Shown: positions 41,551 through 49,591 of the stretch, piece after piece
Position numbering within the stretch: the stretch's first letter is position 1
Layout: every line of letters starts with the position of its first letter
Assembly: GCA_017514905.1 (NCBI GenBank)
Contig: JAFWIK010000026.1
Span: 1-63,243, forward strand
Source of the DNA: Candidatus Saccharimonadota bacterium
Lineage (GTDB): Bacteria; Patescibacteriota; Saccharimonadia; Saccharimonadales; Saccharimonadaceae
Direction: 5' to 3'
Length of the DNA stretch: 63,243 bases
Position numbers and translations under genes: made by a program
The notes under the pieces: generated by a model
What the model was told of the DNA's origin: nothing
The model's input: the letters and a program-made list of their open reading frames with translations, nothing else
Database searches by the model: none

Positions 41551-42747
41551 ATGAATGACGAAAAGCCCATGGAGTGGAAGGAAAAACGAGTTAGTCTTGG
41601 TAACGCGATTATTTCTTGTGTAGTGGTGGGAATTGTTCTTTTTGCGGTTGGACTAAATTTTAACGGGTGGTTTGGTAAATACTTACCGTATCTAGGTTTT
41701 GATGCAGGGGGAGATCCAGATTGGTCGGAGTTAAATGAAATTTATGATAAATTGGCGACGACCTATAATGGAGATATTTCTAAAGAGCAGGCAGTTGAGG
41801 GAGCTAAGAAAGGTTTGACAGAATCGCTCGGTGATGTCTACACAGTTTATATGGATGCGAAGGAAGCAGAACAGTTTGAAGACGATTTACATGGTAACGT
41901 GGGGGCAGGCATTGGTGTAGAGATGGGGCTTCGAGATGGTTATGTGCGAGTACTTCGGACTTTGCCAGATAATCCCGCGCGGAAAGCTGGGATATTGGCT
42001 GGCGATATTTTGTATAAAGTCAATGGAGAGGAAGTTTATAATTTGACTACCGATGAGATTACGAACAAGGTGCGGGGTGAGGTTGGTACAGATGTGGAAA
42101 TAACGGTGGTGCGTGATGGCAAAGAAAAAACTTTCAAGATGAAACGGGAAACCATCAATAATGTATCGGCTTATGTAAACTACAGTGGTAAGACTGCGAT
42201 TGTGACGTTGACGCGGTTCGATGAAGATACGGGGAGATTAGTTGAAGGCTTTACAAATGATTTTAAAGATAAAGGTGTGAATAAAATAATTCTTGATTTG
42301 CGTGGTAATGGCGGAGGATATGTGACAGCGGCGCAAGATTTGCTAAGTTTGTGGCTAGATGGTGATAATATTCTACTCCAAAAATCTAAACATTTTGGGG
42401 ATAGTGATATGAAGGCTAGAAACGGAAAGGCAATACTGAAGGATATGAAGACGATCGTGCTAGTGAATGGCTCGACGGCTTCAGCTTCAGAAATTGTGGC
42501 GGGTGCTTTACAAGATTATAAGAAGGCGACAATTGTGGGCGAAAAAACATATGGGAAAGGTGTAGTGCAGAATTTGTATAATATTTCAAACGGGGCTAAG
42601 TTAAAAGTGACGACTGCTGCATGGTATACACCGAAGGACCGTTCGATTAATGGGACGGGGATTACGCCTGATGTTGAAGTCGAGCGTACTTTCGAAGATA
42701 TTAATGCTATGCGAGATCCGCAGATGGACAAAGCGAAGAAACTATGA
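41551..42747 (+). CDS. ctpA: C-terminal processing peptidase (S41)
   Basis: Serine protease of the CtpA family, acting outside the membrane. 398 aa: N-terminal helix (IISCVVVGIVLFAVGLNF, ~22-39), PDZ domain (~115-200; RTLPDNPARKAGILAGDILY), and the S41 core with KIILDLRGNGGGYV, nucleophile Ser in VLVNGSTASASEIVAGAL and the general-base Lys in GEKTYGKGVVQ. The ATG at 41551 is chosen over 41542, which lies inside the -10 box. CtpA enzymes process wall hydrolases, which fits its place after the CHAP gene. Confidence 0.94.
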   Translation: MNDEKPMEWKEKRVSLGNAIISCVVVGIVLFAVGLNFNGWFGKYLPYLGFDAGGDPDWSELNEIYDKLATTYNGDISKEQAVEGAKKGLTESLGDVYTVYMDAKEAEQFEDDLHGNVGAGIGVEMGLRDGYVRVLRTLPDNPARKAGILAGDILYKVNGEEVYNLTTDEITNKVRGEVGTDVEITVVRDGKEKTFKMKRETINNVSAYVNYSGKTAIVTLTRFDEDTGRLVEGFTNDFKDKGVNKIILDLRGNGGGYVTAAQDLLSLWLDGDNILLQKSKHFGDSDMKARNGKAILKDMKTIVLVNGSTASASEIVAGALQDYKKATIVGEKTYGKGVVQNLYNISNGAKLKVTTAAWYTPKDRSINGTGITPDVEVERTFEDINAMRDPQMDKAKKL

Positions 42748-43991
42748 AGGTTGTAATTGCTACCGCTGTATACTACCCACAAATTAATGGGGTCGCGGTG
42801 TTTTCGCATAATTTGGCGTGTGGGCTGGCTAAACGGGGCATCGAAGTAATGGTGCTGTGCCCGTCTCAGACTGGAAAATCTTATACTAGGTCGGTAGATG
42901 GAGTAAAGACGGTTTATTTAAGATCGGTGGAGGCGAAGGTCTATCCGGATCAGATTCACAAGGTGCCGGAAAAGAAGAAAGTCTTGGGCTTGAAATGGCC
43001 GCGGATTCTATATAAGAATGGGTTTAGAGTTTCGGTATTCCCACAGATAGAAGTGAAGCGTGCGCTGGATGAGTTTGAGCCAGATGTGGTGCACGTGCAG
43101 GTGTCGGATCCGATTGGGCTTTCGGTAGTTTCTTACGCGCGGAAAAAAGGGATTCCAGTGGTAACGACGGAGCATAACCAGCCGGAGGTTTTGACGGAGC
43201 CTTTGCATGTGCCGGGGTTTGTGAAAAAACCAACCAATGCATTGCTCTCGGCTTATTTTCGAAATCGGCAGAGTAAAAGTGATTTTGTAACGATGCCGAC
43301 AGAAATGGCGATTTCGAATTTGATCCGAAATGGCGCGAAGTTTCCGGTACCGGTAGCGGCGGTTTCAAATGGGGTAGATTTGGCGCATTTTAAACCTGGG
43401 AGGGCGAAGACGGAATTGTTTGAGAAATACGGTCTAAATCCGCATTATAGGACGGTGTTATATTTAGGCAGGTTAGATCCAGAGAAAAAAGTAGGAGTCT
43501 TAATTGAGGCTTTTCTGAAGGCGGAACAAAAGCTTTCGGATATACAGCTTTTGATTGTGGGGGATGGCGTAGACAAAAATCATCTGATGAAGATGGCAGA
43601 GGGACACACCAACATTCATTTCTTGGGACGGATTTTGCCGCCAGAACTGTATCAGGTTTATCAGCTGGGTGATATATTTGCAACGGCTTCGGAGATTGAG
43701 ACGCAGGGAATTGTGTTAATTGAGGCGGCAGCGTGCGGAATGCCGTTAATTGCGGTGGATAGAGGAGCGGTAGCAGAGGTGTGCCGAGACGGAGAGAATG
43801 GATTTTTGTGCGAGCCAAGATCGGTAGAGGAAATTGCGGCGGCAATAGTTCGATTGCTTTCGGATGATAAAATGCGGTTGAGATTTTCAAAGAAATCGCT
43901 TGAAATTGCTAAAGAACATGATTTTGAACGAACACTAGATAAATTTATTAACATATATAAAAAAGTAACGACTGATAAGACAGCTGAATAA
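42744..43991 (+). CDS. GT4 glycosyltransferase (glycolipid-synthase-like)
   Basis: 415 aa. N-terminal GT-B half with VVIATAVYYPQINGVAVFSH (acceptor-side loop of alpha-monoglucosyl/mannosyl-lipid synthases) and VTTEHNQPEVL; C-terminal half with VLYLGRLDPEKKVGVLIEAF and the E-x7-E region SEIETQGIVLIEAAACGMPL. The pattern is closest to diacylglycerol glucosyltransferases and PimB-like enzymes, suggesting membrane glycolipid synthesis, though the acceptor is not proven. It overlaps ctpA by ATGA. Confidence 0.85.
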   Translation: MKVVIATAVYYPQINGVAVFSHNLACGLAKRGIEVMVLCPSQTGKSYTRSVDGVKTVYLRSVEAKVYPDQIHKVPEKKKVLGLKWPRILYKNGFRVSVFPQIEVKRALDEFEPDVVHVQVSDPIGLSVVSYARKKGIPVVTTEHNQPEVLTEPLHVPGFVKKPTNALLSAYFRNRQSKSDFVTMPTEMAISNLIRNGAKFPVPVAAVSNGVDLAHFKPGRAKTELFEKYGLNPHYRTVLYLGRLDPEKKVGVLIEAFLKAEQKLSDIQLLIVGDGVDKNHLMKMAEGHTNIHFLGRILPPELYQVYQLGDIFATASEIETQGIVLIEAAACGMPLIAVDRGAVAEVCRDGENGFLCEPRSVEEIAAAIVRLLSDDKMRLRFSKKSLEIAKEHDFERTLDKFINIYKKVTTDKTAE

Positions 43992-44159
43992 TTGTTGTAA
44001 AAATTACAATAACTGTTTTTTGCCTCAGTTTTTGTGCCATTTTGTTAGCGTTACTTATGCTCCTAACTGTATTTTTTGATTTGCTCTAGTTTAAACTAGT
44101 TTTTTATCGTTAAGGGTAAAGTTCCCTGATAAGAAGAACGCTTAAAGTCACGAATATGA

Positions 44160-44165
44160 TATAAT
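44160..44165 (+). promoter_or_regulatory. -10 box of leuS, leaderless
   Basis: TGA-TATAAT, seven bases before the ATG. The 181-base gap upstream also holds the dyad GTTGTAA-AAA-TTACAAT (43994-44010) and a short CTAGTTTAAACTAG-TTTTTT hairpin near 44088 that may terminate the previous operon. Confidence 0.75.
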
Positions 44166-44172
44166 ATAGTCT

Positions 44173-46647
44173 ATGGATAGATATGAACCACTGAAAATAG
44201 AGCAGAAATGGCAAAAAATTTGGGAAGAAACAAAACCTTTTGAGGCAAAAGAAGTGAAAGGTCAACCCAAAATGATGATTGCGGAGATGTTCCCGTACCC
44301 ATCTGGAGCGGGGCTTCATGTAGGACACGTTAGGAATTTTACGATAGTAGATGTACTGACTCGGTTTTATGAGCAACAGCGATTGAATGTAATGCGGCCG
44401 TTTGGTTATGACACTTTTGGGCTACCAGCAGAGAATTATGCAATTAAGACTGGTACAGCACCACAAGAAGTGACGAAGACTAATATTGAGAATTTCAGAA
44501 AGCAAGCCAAGAGGCTTGGCTACGCAATTGATTGGTCGCGCGAGATTAATACTTCGGATCCAGAGTATTATAAATGGACGCAGTGGTGCTTCTTGCAGCT
44601 ATTTAAGAAGGGGTTAGCTTATCAAAAGGAGTCTTACCAATGGTGGTGCCCAGTAGATCAGACGGTGCTCGCGAATGAGCAAGTGGAAAACGGTAAGTGC
44701 TGGCGGTGTGGGCATGAAGTCGAAAAGAAGAAGATGAAGCAGTGGTTCTTTAAGATTACGGACTATGCAGATGAACTACTAGAAGATATTGATGCACTGG
44801 ACTGGCCAGAAAAGATTAAAACGATGCAACGGAATTGGATCGGGCGAAGTAGTGGAGCGGAGATAGAGTTCACGATTGCGAATGCCACTGAAGTTGCTTT
44901 TGCGAGCATTCGCGACAACGGGAGCGAACGACGAAGCGCCGCCCGTGACGACGGGCCGGCGCGAGGAGGCGAGCAAAAACAGCTTCATGGCAGTCGCAAG
45001 GTCACTGTCTTCACGACGCGACCCGATACGATTATGGGTGCGACGTTTTTGGTGTTGGCGCCGGAGTATCCGGGACTGGATTATATCGTTACGGATGACG
45101 CGAGAGATGCCGTGATGGCTTATAAGGCGGCGGCGATTAAGAAGTCGGAGATTGAGCGGCAGGAGAATAAAGAGAAAACTGGCGTATTTACGGGTGCCTT
45201 TGCGATTAATCCAGCGACGAAGGAAAAGATTCCAATCTGGGTGGCAGATTATGTGCTAGCGGGCTATGGTACAGGTGCAATTATGGGCGTGCCGGCGATG
45301 GATGACCGTGACCATGAGTTTGCGGAGAAGTTTGATTTGCCAATTGTGGAGACGGAACTAGTAGACCGTGACCAATATGGCACACCAAAGGTGACCTACA
45401 AGATGCGAGATTGGCTGATTAGTCGTCAGCGCTACTGGGGCTGCCCGATCCCGATTGCCTATGATAAAGAAGGTAATCCGCACGCGATTCCAGAGGATCA
45501 ATTGCCAGTGATGCTACCAGAAATTAAGGATTATCAGCCAGACGAATCAGGACGTTCAGCGCTTGCGAAAGCAGAAGATTGGTTGAAAGTCAAAATTCCA
45601 GTGAAAGATCCAAAGACTGGCAAAGCTCACATGGAAGAAATGACACGGGAAACTGATACGCTGGACGGCTATGCCTGCTCTTCGTGGTATTTATGGCGGT
45701 ATGCTTCACCGCATGACAAAAAAGCGGCTTGGAATCCCGAAGCAATTAGGTATTGGGAACCGGTGGATATTTACGTGGGGGCAGACCATGCAGTTGCACA
45801 TCTACTTTATGTGAGATTTTGGTGTAAATTTTTTGCGGACCTCGGGTATTTGCCTTTCCGAGAGCCGATTAAGAAGTTGATTTACCATGGTTATATCAAT
45901 GCGCCAGATGGGAAGAAAATGAGTAAGTCAAAAGGTAACGTAATTGATCCTTTGGATGTGATTAATGATGGTTATGGCGCTGATACTTTACGTACTTATG
46001 AAATGTTCATCGGTCCGGTGGAGCTAGACGCGGCGTGGGATCCGCGCTCGGTAGGTGGCGTGTATCGCTTCCTCAATAGATGTTATTCGTTACTTACGAC
46101 ATTAGAATCCAATTCGGGGCCGCGTCCGGCCGGCCCGTCGCCACGGGCGGCCGGCGCTAATTCTCGCGCTGCCGCGCTCCGAAATGCCCCGAATTCGGAT
46201 TCTAATGCCGCCATTAGAAATAAAACGATTAAGAAAGTGACGACGGATATCTACAAGTGTCAGTTCAATACGGCAGTGGCGGCGCTGATGGAATATGTGA
46301 ATGAACTGTATAAGATTGGGGTGGAAAAGGAAGACTTGGTGACGCTCGCGAAATTATTGAAGCCGTTTGCGCCACATCTGGCTTCCGAAATGCTAGAGAA
46401 ACTCAGTGCTGATGATGAATGGCCGAAGTGGGATGAAAAATATCTAGTCGCGGATACGGTAGAAGTGGTGGTGCAGATTAATGGTAAGCTGAGAGCAAGG
46501 CTCAAAGTAGATGTGGACGATTTGAACGAGGAGAAGGTGCTGGGACTTGCGAAGGCGGAGCCGGCCGTGCAAAAACATTTGACTGGTGAGATTAAAAAGA
46601 CGATCTTCGTGCCGAAGGCGAGAATATTAAATATTGTGGTAAAATAG
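44173..46647 (+). CDS. leuS: Leucyl-tRNA synthetase with two in-frame palindromic elements
   Basis: Charges tRNA-Leu. 824 aa: HIGH-type motif PYPSGAGLHVGHVRN, zinc module WWCPVDQTVLANEQ ... GKCWRCGHEVEKK, CP1 editing domain with VFTTRPDTIMGATFLVLAPE, KMSKS at GKKMSKSKGN, anticodon-binding helix bundle, C-terminal domain. Two stretches do not belong to the family: residues ~236-276 (IRDNGSERRSAARDDGPA...) at the edge of the editing domain, and ~643-679 (GPRPAGPSPRAAGANSRAAA...) after YRFLNRCYSLLTTLE. Both coincide with palindromic elements and keep the frame. Confidence 0.96.
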   Translation: MDRYEPLKIEQKWQKIWEETKPFEAKEVKGQPKMMIAEMFPYPSGAGLHVGHVRNFTIVDVLTRFYEQQRLNVMRPFGYDTFGLPAENYAIKTGTAPQEVTKTNIENFRKQAKRLGYAIDWSREINTSDPEYYKWTQWCFLQLFKKGLAYQKESYQWWCPVDQTVLANEQVENGKCWRCGHEVEKKKMKQWFFKITDYADELLEDIDALDWPEKIKTMQRNWIGRSSGAEIEFTIANATEVAFASIRDNGSERRSAARDDGPARGGEQKQLHGSRKVTVFTTRPDTIMGATFLVLAPEYPGLDYIVTDDARDAVMAYKAAAIKKSEIERQENKEKTGVFTGAFAINPATKEKIPIWVADYVLAGYGTGAIMGVPAMDDRDHEFAEKFDLPIVETELVDRDQYGTPKVTYKMRDWLISRQRYWGCPIPIAYDKEGNPHAIPEDQLPVMLPEIKDYQPDESGRSALAKAEDWLKVKIPVKDPKTGKAHMEEMTRETDTLDGYACSSWYLWRYASPHDKKAAWNPEAIRYWEPVDIYVGADHAVAHLLYVRFWCKFFADLGYLPFREPIKKLIYHGYINAPDGKKMSKSKGNVIDPLDVINDGYGADTLRTYEMFIGPVELDAAWDPRSVGGVYRFLNRCYSLLTTLESNSGPRPAGPSPRAAGANSRAAALRNAPNSDSNAAIRNKTIKKVTTDIYKCQFNTAVAALMEYVNELYKIGVEKEDLVTLAKLLKPFAPHLASEMLEKLSADDEWPKWDEKYLVADTVEVVVQINGKLRARLKVDVDDLNEEKVLGLAKAEPAVQKHLTGEIKKTIFVPKARILNIVVK
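44876..44999. repeat. Palindromic element, copy B (inside leuS)
   Basis: Arms 44876-44907 and 44968-44999 are imperfect inverted copies (TTGCGAATGCCACTGAAG... against TTGCGACTGCCATGAAG... on the other strand). The core holds CCCGTGACGACGGG at 44942-44955, the reverse complement of the shared 14-mer. Encodes ~41 in-frame residues. Confidence 0.82.
46100..46207. repeat. Palindromic element, copy C (inside leuS)
   Basis: Arms 46100-46120 and 46186-46207 match over 21 of 22 positions (CATTAGAATCC-AATTCGGGGC). The core holds CCCGTCGCCACGGG at 46134-46147, CTAATTCTCG and CTCCGAAATG, the last two also in copy D. Encodes ~36 residues, in frame. Confidence 0.88.
46640..46645 (+). promoter_or_regulatory. 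-10 box of the glutaredoxin gene, leaderless
   Basis: TAAAAT sharing its last base with the leuS TAG; six bases to the ATG at 46652. Confidence 0.65.
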
Positions 46648-46651
46648 TGCT

Positions 46652-46864
46652 ATGATTACGATTTATACTACGCCAACTTGTGCTTATTGTCATGCCTTGA
46701 TGGAATGGCTAGATGAAAAAGGCATTGAATATCAAGAAAAAAGCGCCATGGATGAGCCTGATATTACAGCGGTTCCGGTGACGGAGATTGATGGTAAGAG
46801 AATCGAAGGTTTTGACCGTCCAGGGATTAAGCGTGCCCTCAAAGATGCAGGTTTATGGAAATAA
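46652..46864 (+). CDS. Glutaredoxin-family protein
   Basis: 70-aa thioredoxin-fold redox protein. CAYC active site at residues 10-13 (TIYTTPTCAYCHALMEWLDE), the cis-Pro strand AVPVTEIDGKRIEGFDR (TVP-like) and a C-terminal helix. This is the short NrdH/glutaredoxin-like form. It may keep ribonucleotide reductase or other thiol enzymes reduced; the partner is unknown. The next gene starts inside its last codons (10-base overlap). Confidence 0.88.
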   Translation: MITIYTTPTCAYCHALMEWLDEKGIEYQEKSAMDEPDITAVPVTEIDGKRIEGFDRPGIKRALKDAGLWK

Positions 46865-47361
46865 CTTTAGTATTAGATAATATTAGATCGTGCTATAACG
46901 TGGGAGCGATTCTCCGGACGGCAGAGGGATTTGGCGTTCACAAGGTGATTTTGTCGGGTTATACGCCGAGGGTGCATGATCAGAATTTATTGCCGTATTT
47001 GAGAGAAAAACTGGATAAAGAAATACACAAGACTGCACTTGGCGCGGAAGATATGCTAGATATTTATTCATCTGATGATATAATGTCTGAATTAGAAAAA
47101 CTGCATCAACAGGGATGGCAGATTGTTGGGCTAGAAAATAATATCAAAAACGTACCGATTTGTGCCTTGAACGAGTCAGATTTGAAGAGGAAATTGACAG
47201 ATAAGGTGGCGCTAGTATTAGGGGAGGAAGTGCACGGGATTGATTATGCACTTTATGATATAATTGACCTGTTTTTGGAAATACCGATGAAAGGCCAGAA
47301 GGAATCCTTTAACGTGTCAGTGGCGGCAGGGATTGCAATGTATGCGCTATGTCTAAATTAG
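46855..47361 (+). CDS. SpoU-family RNA 2'-O-methyltransferase
   Basis: 168-aa SPOUT methyltransferase using S-adenosylmethionine. The three SpoU motifs are present: NIRSCYNVGAILRTAEGFG (1, ~8-26), VALVLGEEVHGI (2), and IPMKGQKESFNVSVAAGIAM (3), which form the knotted cofactor site. The size fits the catalytic core only, as in TrmL; no separate RNA-binding domain. The substrate (tRNA or rRNA position) cannot be told. It overlaps the glutaredoxin gene by 10 bases. Confidence 0.9.
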   Translation: MEITLVLDNIRSCYNVGAILRTAEGFGVHKVILSGYTPRVHDQNLLPYLREKLDKEIHKTALGAEDMLDIYSSDDIMSELEKLHQQGWQIVGLENNIKNVPICALNESDLKRKLTDKVALVLGEEVHGIDYALYDIIDLFLEIPMKGQKESFNVSVAAGIAMYALCLN

Positions 47362-47368
47362 CATTAGC

Positions 47369-47397
47369 TTGACAAAACTCTAATTAATTGCTATAAT
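47369..47397 (+). promoter_or_regulatory. Strong promoter
   Basis: TTGACA at 47369-47374, 17-nt spacer, TGC-TATAAT at 47392-47397. The leader contains CGTTCTTTAAC (47419-47429) and AAGGAGGGG. Confidence 0.88.
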
Positions 47398-47456
47398 AAT
47401 AGAGAAGGATTGTTTCTTCGTTCTTTAACGTTTGGGACCTATAAGGAGGGGAAGAA

Positions 47457-48020
47457 ATGGAAATGACATTCTTTTATGGGATGATTGCTGTTTTGTCGGC
47501 GACTGTCATTGGCGCGATAATAGCGCACATTGTATTTAACTGCGATTTACCTGGTAGTCATACTAAGATACTAGGGACTAGATATTATAGAATATCTTTA
47601 AAGTGTCCTGATGACATTGACGAATATGGCTTCGACGATCCTTCTCAGCTTGAGAAGTTTAAATATATCGTTGAAAAGATAGTTGATCACATATCATTGA
47701 ATGAACTGGTTAAGCTTTATTGGACCAGAATGTATGTTCAGAGTTTAGCTGACAGCTATTATAGCAATCTTAGCGCGGTATATGTGATGTATAAAGAATA
47801 TAAGCGTAAGAAGGTCGGTATAGTTGATTATGAGAGAACACGAGCTGGCCTGGAAAAAGAAAATGCAAAGATTATAAAGAAGCTGAGGCAGTTTAATCAG
47901 GAAGTGGTAAACTATATCAATTATATAGAAGACGATGATGATGATCGTATAAAGAGTGAGCTTCGTGACTCTGAATATGATCTATCTGGAGTCGGAGAGT
48001 GTTTAAAGGATATAATTTGA
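47457..48020 (+). CDS. Membrane-anchored protein, unknown
   Basis: 187 aa, not recognised. One N-terminal helix (FFYGMIAVLSATVIGAIIAH, ~4-25) then a soluble, Tyr/Lys-rich, mostly helical region (YIVEKIVDHISLNELVKLYW; AGLEKENAKIIKKLRQF) and an acidic segment (EDDDDDR). It has a consensus promoter, a ~55-nt leader, a strong ribosome-binding site (AAGGAGGGG) and a terminator, so it is monocistronic and probably well expressed. Its leader shares an 11-mer with the next gene. Confidence 0.72.
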   Translation: MEMTFFYGMIAVLSATVIGAIIAHIVFNCDLPGSHTKILGTRYYRISLKCPDDIDEYGFDDPSQLEKFKYIVEKIVDHISLNELVKLYWTRMYVQSLADSYYSNLSAVYVMYKEYKRKKVGIVDYERTRAGLEKENAKIIKKLRQFNQEVVNYINYIEDDDDDRIKSELRDSEYDLSGVGECLKDII

Positions 48021-48034
48021 TTCCCCAAACGTGA

Positions 48035-48062
48035 TACCCTGCGAGTAATTGCAGGGTTTTTA
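48035..48062 (+). terminator. Rho-independent terminator
   Basis: ACCCTGC / GCAGGGT stem with an 8-nt loop and a T-run. Confidence 0.88.
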
Positions 48063-48063
48063 A

Positions 48064-48092
48064 TTGACAAAAATCTTATTATGTGGTATTAC
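48064..48092 (+). promoter_or_regulatory. Promoter
   Basis: TTGACA at 48064-48069, 17-nt spacer, TGG-TATTAC at 48087-48092. The leader repeats CGTTCTTTAAC (48105-48115). Confidence 0.75.
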
Positions 48093-48133
48093 TGTTAGTA
48101 GAGACGTTCTTTAACAGTAAAGGGGGTGAAAAA

Positions 48134-48787
48134 ATGTCTTTATTAGAACCTAATGAACGAGATATCAAAAAGTTGCACTATGATGCGGAGATGTCTTGTC
48201 CGAAATGGAACAATAATAGACCTTCACGCGATTTTAGGCGTTCGCTTTATCTTTATGAGGCACAGAGGTATTCTGAAAAAGCTGAGTTTAAGGAAAAAAT
48301 TTTGGAATATCAAAAGCTTCATGCAGAATGTGTGGACGTAGATGAAGGGAAGTTTTGTTATAAACTTTTTGACACCTATCTTTGGCCGTATTCTGATCCT
48401 GAGTTTATCGACTGGGAATATACCAGTAAAGATACATTAGTCTATGATCAGAGCCATTGCGTTGTCAAAGAGGACACGAGCTATGTCGCTTCGAAAATCG
48501 CTCAAATAACTGGAGCTTGGCCACATAAAACCGATTTGGATTATATTGGTCCAGAGGATTATGGTGATTTCTTGGCTGAGTCTGGGTTTAAAGAAATAAC
48601 AGCCCGACCTAATGATAATGGCTACTATGTCGGTATCAATTTAGATATCGGCAAGAATGGGATGATAGTTTGGTATGAAGGTACTGTAAAAGATAAGAAA
48701 ACCGTCATTATTTCTACCTATTTAAATAGGTCTTATATGATAAAAGCATATCGTCCAGAACTTTTTAGTTGGATTAAAATTAAATGA
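48134..48787 (+). CDS. Soluble protein, unknown
   Basis: 217 aa, not recognised. No signal peptide or membrane helix. Tyr/Asp/Lys-rich with several aromatic clusters (YKLFDTYLWPYSDPEFIDWE; NGMIVWYEGTVKDKKTVIIS). The start at 48134 follows AGGGGGTGAAAA; a longer frame from 48083 begins inside the promoter. Monocistronic with its own terminator. It shares leader features with the unknown genes at 47457 and 50919, suggesting common regulation rather than sequence homology. Confidence 0.72.
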   Translation: MSLLEPNERDIKKLHYDAEMSCPKWNNNRPSRDFRRSLYLYEAQRYSEKAEFKEKILEYQKLHAECVDVDEGKFCYKLFDTYLWPYSDPEFIDWEYTSKDTLVYDQSHCVVKEDTSYVASKIAQITGAWPHKTDLDYIGPEDYGDFLAESGFKEITARPNDNGYYVGINLDIGKNGMIVWYEGTVKDKKTVIISTYLNRSYMIKAYRPELFSWIKIK

Positions 48788-48799
48788 CGTCTCTTTTAG

Positions 48800-48821
48800 C
48801 CCGGGCTTTGCTCGGGTTTTT
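48800..48821 (+). terminator. Rho-independent terminator
   Basis: CCCGGGC / GCTCGGG (one G-U pair) around TTT, then TTTTT. Confidence 0.85.
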
Positions 48822-48848
48822 GCTATTGCGGGAAGTGGAAAAACGTGG

Positions 48849-48854
48849 TAAAAT
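48849..48854 (+). promoter_or_regulatory. -10 box of rpmF
   Basis: TAAAAT, 34 bases before the ATG, with AAAAGGAGAAAG as ribosome-binding site. Confidence 0.5.
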
Positions 48855-48888
48855 GAGTAAAATTATCTATTAAACTAAAAGGAGAAAG

Positions 48889-49047
48889 ATGCCTGAACCT
48901 AAGAAACAAAGTAGCCCAAGAAAGACCGGGCTTCGCAGGAGTCATCTTAGATTGAAGTTGGCACGGAGTGTAAACAAGGTTTCGCCCGTGAAGGCTTTTG
49001 AGACTAAGAAAAAGACGCCAAATTTAAAAGTTAAAACTAAGAAATAA
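48889..49047 (+). CDS. rpmF: 50S ribosomal protein L32, zinc-free
   Basis: 52-aa basic protein: MPEPKKQSSPRKTGLRRSHL start, then LKLARSVNKVSPVKAFETKK. The Pro-Lys-Lys start and the RRSHLRL block fit L32, and the size is right. The two CXXC pairs of the common form are absent. AAAAGGAGAAAG precedes the ATG. It begins a cluster of RNA-related genes (nusB, Nudix, rnc). Confidence 0.82.
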   Translation: MPEPKKQSSPRKTGLRRSHLRLKLARSVNKVSPVKAFETKKKTPNLKVKTKK

Positions 49048-49060
49048 GAGAAGATTAAAA

Positions 49061-49591
49061 ATGGCAAGTAATCGACATTTAGGTAGAGTAATTGTTCTGC
49101 AGAGTTTATACGAGTATGAATTAAGGACTTTAGCGGGTGATGGAAGCGTCGATTTGGACATTATCGTGGCAAAAAATATCGAGCCATACGAGAAAGCACT
49201 GGGCGATACGGAGTTTGTGTATAACCTAGCGCATAAGGTAGCAGAGAATTTTGACGATCTAGATAAAGCACTGGCACCAATGGCGCCAGAGTGGCCGATT
49301 GAATCGATTGCGGCGATTGATCGAAATGTCCTGAGGATGGGGCTTTATGAACTTTCGGAATGTCGGGACACGATCCCGCCGAAGGTGGCCATTAATGAAG
49401 CCGTAGAGCTAGCAAAGGCTTTTGGGAGTGATAATTCCTCAAAGTTTGTTAATGGCGTGCTAGGTACGGCTTATAAGAAATTAGGTATTACCGAAGAGAA
49501 AGATCATGGACCAAAAGGCAAGACCGTCGCAGGAGCCGACGGCAAGAAGGGCTCTGAAGGTTCCAGAAGCACTGCCGACGGAAAGGATTAA
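49061..49591 (+). CDS. nusB: Transcription antitermination factor NusB
   Basis: Helical RNA-binding protein that acts with S10 in rRNA antitermination. 176 aa: LGRVIVLQSLYEYELRTLAG at the N-terminus and IESIAAIDRNVLRMGLYELS with PPKVAINEAVELAKAFGSDN and SSKFVNGVLGTAYKKLG, the NusB signature. The last ~30 residues (Gly/Lys/Ser-rich) are an extension that overlaps the next gene by 86 bases in another frame. Confidence 0.92.
   Translation: MASNRHLGRVIVLQSLYEYELRTLAGDGSVDLDIIVAKNIEPYEKALGDTEFVYNLAHKVAENFDDLDKALAPMAPEWPIESIAAIDRNVLRMGLYELSECRDTIPPKVAINEAVELAKAFGSDNSSKFVNGVLGTAYKKLGITEEKDHGPKGKTVAGADGKKGSEGSRSTADGKD

Noticed and set aside
44173-46647. Assembly error or frameshift as explanation for the odd leuS segments
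   Set aside because: The frame is kept on both sides, both segments contain the shared core found in other loci, and each has matching inverted arms.
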